Part shown: positions 5,521 to 7,865 of the stretch, in pieces | Layout: each line of letters begins with the position of its first letter | How positions within the stretch are numbered: position 1 is the first letter of the stretch | Assembly (NCBI GenBank): GCA_003555185.1 | Contig: PWFZ01000234.1 | Span: 1-7,865 of the forward strand | Length of the DNA stretch: 7,865 bases | Direction: 5' to 3' | From: Balneolaceae bacterium | GTDB lineage: Bacteria > Bacteroidota > Rhodothermia > Balneolales > Balneolaceae | The notes under the pieces: model-generated | What the model was told of the DNA's origin: nothing | Databases searched by the model: none | The model's input: only the letters and a program-made list of their open reading frames with translations | Position numbers and translations under genes: made by a program

Positions 5521-7267
5521 AATCTTCTAAGAGTTCTTTAACACGAGTTGTAAATGCGCCACCGTGAGCCCCGTCAATAATCCTGTGATCGTAACTCATT
5601 GAGAGATACATCATGTGGCGGATAGCAATTACATCACCCTGTTCGGTTTCCCTAACAACCGGCTTTTTCTCTATCACGCCGGTTCCAAGAATGGCTACCT
5701 GTGGCTGATTGATAATCGGAGTTCCCATCAGGTTACCCACGCTACCATAGTTTGTAAGTGTAATGGTTCCGCCAACCAAATCATCCGGACTCAATTCCTT
5801 GTTTCGTGCTTTATGAGCAAGGTCGTTTACAGCTTTGGCAATTCCCGCAAGGTTTTTATCCTGTGCCTGCTTAATCACCGGCACAATCAACCCGCCTTTA
5901 CCACCTTCGCCAAGTGCCACAGCCAGTCCAAAGTTAATATCCTTTTTCAGGAGAATATTATCTTCGTCAATAGAGCAGTTAATCAATGGATATTCTCCAA
6001 TGGCTCTAATAAATGCTTCAATAAAAATCGGAGTAAATGTTAGCTTAACACCTGTTTGCTCCTGAAACTTATGCTTGTTCGCATTTCTCCACTTCACAAT
6101 ATTGGTCACATCCCCTTCACTGAATGTTGTTACATGGGCGGATGTTTTCTTCGAGCGAACCATATGCTCGGCAATCATTTTCCGCATGCGGTCCATTTTT
6201 ACAATCTCTACATTTTCATGCGGACGCTTCACATTCAATTCACCGGCAGAAATCTTCCCGGTACTTCCGCCACTTTCTTGCGGCTTTGAAGCCGGTTGTG
6301 AAGTCGGCTTTTGCAAACCGCTGCTTTTCTTCGCAGCCGGTGCAGATACTTTTCCAGCTTTTTTATCCTCTACGTAAGCCAGTACATCCTTTTTAGAAAC
6401 GCGTCCGCCCTGTCCACTTCCTTCTATAGACTCCAGTTCTTCCTGGGAAATCCCTTCCTCTTTCGCAATGGATCGCACAAGCGGTGAGAAAAATCGTCCG
6501 TCGCTTCCCATTCGCTGAGGCTCGCTACCGGTTGATTCAACCGCAGTTTTTTGAGTCTCTTTCGTCTCCGCTCCATTTGTTGAAGCCTGAGCTTTTTCCT
6601 TCTTCGGAGCTTCTTTTTTCGGCGCAGGGGCAGATCCACTTGCTGCTTTTCCTGTGGCGATAATGGCGATCGGCTGACCCACTTCAATAGTCTCATCAGC
6701 CTGTACTAAAATTTCTACCAGCGTTCCGGCTTCCGGTGATGGCACTTCTGTATCCACTTTATCAGTGGCAATCTCTAAAAGTGTTTCGTCTACCTCTACG
6801 GTATCCCCAACTTTCTTGGCCCACTCAATGACCGTTCCTTCCATAACAGACTCACCCATCTGAGGCATTACCACCTCAATTCGCTCGCCTTCACCATCGC
6901 CGCCTGATGTTGCAACCGGCTCTTCTTCAACTTCTTCTTCAGCCGGTGCCTCTTCAGCTACAGTTTCTTCCTGTGGCTCTTCTGCTTCCTCATCATCACT
7001 GCCGGAGGTATCCACCGTGGCATCTTTATCGGTGTCGATAATGGCAATCGGCTGACCCACTTCAATAGTCTCATCAGCCTGTACTAAAATTTCTACGAGA
7101 ACCCCTGCTTCGGGTGATGGCACTTCTGTGTCCACCTTATCCGTGGCAATTTCCAAAAGCGTTTCGTCTACCTCTACGGTATCCCCAACTTTTTTTGCCC
7201 ACCCAATGACTGTTCCTTCCATTACCGATTCGCCCATCTGGGGCATCACCACTTCAACCTTTGCCAT
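5498..7267 (-). CDS. 2-oxoacid dehydrogenase complex E2 (dihydrolipoyl acyltransferase) with two lipoyl domains
   Basis: Core acyltransferase of a pyruvate-, 2-oxoglutarate- or branched-chain-type complex: it moves an acyl group from E1 through lipoyl-lysine to CoA. 589 residues. Domains: lipoyl 1 (about 3-80, Lys44 in ATDKVDTEV); a strongly acidic Glu-rich linker (82-128); lipoyl 2 (129-206, Lys170); a Lys/Ala/Pro/Glu linker (207-256); E3/E1-binding domain (about 258-300, FFSPLVRSIAKEEGIS..GSGQGGRVSKKDVLAY); an Ala/Pro/Ser/Lys linker (303-345); catalytic domain (350-589) with YDHRIIDG giving His561 and Asp565. NYGSVGNLMGTPIINQPQVAILG (507-529 region) also fits the catalytic core. All domains are complete. 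Acyl specificity cannot be fixed from sequence: the layout resembles both the actinobacterial SucB/DlaT type and Bacteroidota branched-chain E2. No E1 or E3 gene is in the window. The start at 7267 opens directly on the lipoyl fold; only weak A/G-rich sequence precedes it. The transsulfuration gene ends 148 bases upstream. Confidence 0.95.
   Translation of the reverse strand: MAKVEVVMPQMGESVMEGTVIGWAKKVGDTVEVDETLLEIATDKVDTEVPSPEAGVLVEILVQADETIEVGQPIAIIDTDKDATVDTSGSDDEEAEEPQEETVAEEAPAEEEVEEEPVATSGGDGEGERIEVVMPQMGESVMEGTVIEWAKKVGDTVEVDETLLEIATDKVDTEVPSPEAGTLVEILVQADETIEVGQPIAIIATGKAASGSAPAPKKEAPKKEKAQASTNGAETKETQKTAVESTGSEPQRMGSDGRFFSPLVRSIAKEEGISQEELESIEGSGQGGRVSKKDVLAYVEDKKAGKVSAPAAKKSSGLQKPTSQPASKPQESGGSTGKISAGELNVKRPHENVEIVKMDRMRKMIAEHMVRSKKTSAHVTTFSEGDVTNIVKWRNANKHKFQEQTGVKLTFTPIFIEAFIRAIGEYPLINCSIDEDNILLKKDINFGLAVALGEGGKGGLIVPVIKQAQDKNLAGIAKAVNDLAHKARNKELSPDDLVGGTITLTNYGSVGNLMGTPIINQPQVAILGTGVIEKKPVVRETEQGDVIAIRHMMYLSMSYDHRIIDGAHGGAFTTRVKELLEDFDPNRAI
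6647..6880 (-). repeat. Lipoyl-domain repeat, copy 2
   Basis: Codes for residues 130-207 of the E2. It matches copy 1 (7025-7258) at a constant offset of 378 bases, differing by 5 of 78 residues (Ile/Val, Glu/Gly, Thr/Val, Ala/Asp, Gly/Asp). It holds a 50-base block (6669-6718) identical to copy 1. Confidence 0.9.
7025..7258 (-). repeat. Lipoyl-domain repeat, copy 1
   Basis: Codes for residues 4-81 of the E2. The 50 bases at 7047-7096 are identical to 6669-6718 in copy 2; elsewhere the copies differ mainly by silent third-position changes. The pattern fits an in-frame duplication within the gene, kept similar by selection or gene conversion. Confidence 0.9.
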
Positions 7268-7332
7268 GGTATTCTTTTACTTTAAACTTGTTATCAGAAA
7301 CTTGATTAATCCGCAGTATTGCAATGCCTGAA

Positions 7333-7362
7333 AGATCAGAATAATCGAAATTAGATCAAAAT
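7333..7362. promoter_or_regulatory. Paired 10-mers at 20-base pitch upstream of the E2 gene
   Basis: AGATCAGAAT (7333-7342) and AGATCAAAAT (7353-7362) differ at one position and start exactly 20 bases apart, about two helix turns, in the 148-base gap between the transsulfuration gene stop and the E2 start. Same-face spacing is typical of tandem protein-binding sites. The region also holds the small palindromes ATTGCAAT (7318-7325) and GATTAATC (7304-7311), which are common by chance. I see no convincing terminator or classical promoter in the gap. The role is speculative. Confidence 0.22.
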
Positions 7363-7415
7363 GAACTACACCTCTAATTATGGCCTCAGGTTCATTAAAA
7401 CCCAACGATTTAATT

Positions 7416-7865
7416 TCAGGAACGATTCTGTGAAAGCGCTTCGGCCAAATCTGCGATCAAATCATCGATGTGCTCAATGCCAACGCTCATTCGAATCAGA
7501 TTTTCCGGCGTGATGGATCCTTCACTTTCCACACTCCGCCGATGCTCCCACGTGCTTTCAACACCCCCCAGGCTCGTTGCGGGGATGATCAACTGAGAGC
7601 CATTCACAACCTTTAACGCTTCCGCTGCGCCACCTTTCACCTGAAATGAGAGCATCCCACCAAAACCTGACATCTGTTTTTTAGCGGTTTGATGTCCCAC
7701 ATGGGACGTTAATCCCGGATAGAAAACCTTCTCAATCCCGGAGTGTTTTTCCAGAAATTCCGCGATGGCCTGAGCATTTTCATTATGCGCCTTCATGCGA
7801 TGCGGTAATGTTTTAATGCTCCGAATCATCAGCCAGCAATCTGATGGAGACGGAACCGCCCCACC
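7416..7865 (-). CDS. Cys/Met metabolism PLP-dependent transsulfuration enzyme (cystathionine gamma-synthase/lyase-like), C-terminal part
   Basis: C-terminal 149 residues of a fold-type I PLP enzyme of the cystathionine gamma-synthase, gamma-lyase and beta-lyase family; the N-terminal half, with the PLP-binding lysine, lies beyond the window end. The frame is open to base 7865, so the Met codon at 7829 is internal. Family signatures: GGAVPSPSDCWLMIRSIKTLPHRM at the window edge (the usual G.v.gp.dc.l..rg.kTL..R block), HNENAQAIAEFLE, VFYPGLTSH, GFGGMLSF, SLGGVEST, and IRMSVGIEHIDDLIADL, where the Arg of IRMS should bind the substrate carboxylate. The segment after SLGGVES reads TWEHRRSVESEG rather than the common LxEHPASMTH, a variant that affects substrate choice, so I do not name it metB or metC. 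The gene could head a transcript running into E2, but the 148-base gap argues for a separate E2 promoter. Confidence 0.9.
   Translation of the reverse strand, partial: GGAVPSPSDCWLMIRSIKTLPHRMKAHNENAQAIAEFLEKHSGIEKVFYPGLTSHVGHQTAKKQMSGFGGMLSFQVKGGAAEALKVVNGSQLIIPATSLGGVESTWEHRRSVESEGSITPENLIRMSVGIEHIDDLIADLAEALSQNRS

Noticed and set aside
5615..6396. Several plus-strand open frames opposite the E2 catalytic domain
   Set aside because: They are antisense shadows of a fully conserved coding region, rich in Cys/Phe/Ser in the manner of reverse translations, with no family motifs.
6424..6696. Lys/Arg-rich open frame overlapping the E2 linker
   Set aside because: It is a shifted-frame reading of the Ala/Lys/Glu-rich linker of a clearly real E2 gene, without its own start signal or recognisable domain.
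7385..7415. GGTTTTAATGAACC-like hairpin after the transsulfuration gene stop
   Set aside because: A four-pair stem without a following T run does not support a terminator.

Overview
The window carries seven protein genes of ordinary metabolic and envelope type and no mobile element, CRISPR array, rRNA or tRNA that I can recognise. The moderately AT-rich bases, weak or absent Shine-Dalgarno sequences, two short-signal lipoproteins (one a double-WHy LEA14-like protein) and a two-lipoyl-domain E2 with the ATDKVDTEVPSP lipoylation motif suggest a member of Bacteroidota or the related Balneolota/Rhodothermota. This is inference from style, not a marker-gene assignment.

Layout. 1-791 (minus): N-terminal part of a PQQ-dependent sugar dehydrogenase lipoprotein, cut by the window start. 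967-1818 (minus): LEA type 2 lipoprotein with two WHy domains. 1963-2541 (plus): FMN-binding protein of the pyridoxamine-phosphate-oxidase superfamily, divergent from the LEA gene. 2677-4050 (plus): complete M20 dipeptidase. A strong hairpin terminator at 4067-4106 separates it from the convergent minus-strand block. That block reads, in transcription order, a transsulfuration PLP enzyme (7865-7416, cut by the window end), a two-lipoyl-domain 2-oxoacid dehydrogenase E2 (7267-5498), panC (5434-4553) and panD (4541-4134).

How the genes fit together. PanD makes beta-alanine from aspartate and PanC joins it to pantoate, giving pantothenate, the CoA precursor. They are 11 bases apart and share one terminator, so they almost certainly form an operon. 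The E2 upstream uses CoA as its acyl acceptor, but a terminator-like hairpin lies between E2 and panC, so either panC has its own promoter or it is fed by read-through. E1 and E3 partners for the E2 are not in the window.

I did not find a new biological system. The points most worth a second look are the two nearly identical lipoyl domains with a 50-base exact DNA repeat, the hairpin in the panC leader, a His-to-Phe change in a normally conserved PanC motif, the altered C-terminus of the PNPOx-like protein, and paired 10-mers at a 20-base pitch upstream of the E2 gene.
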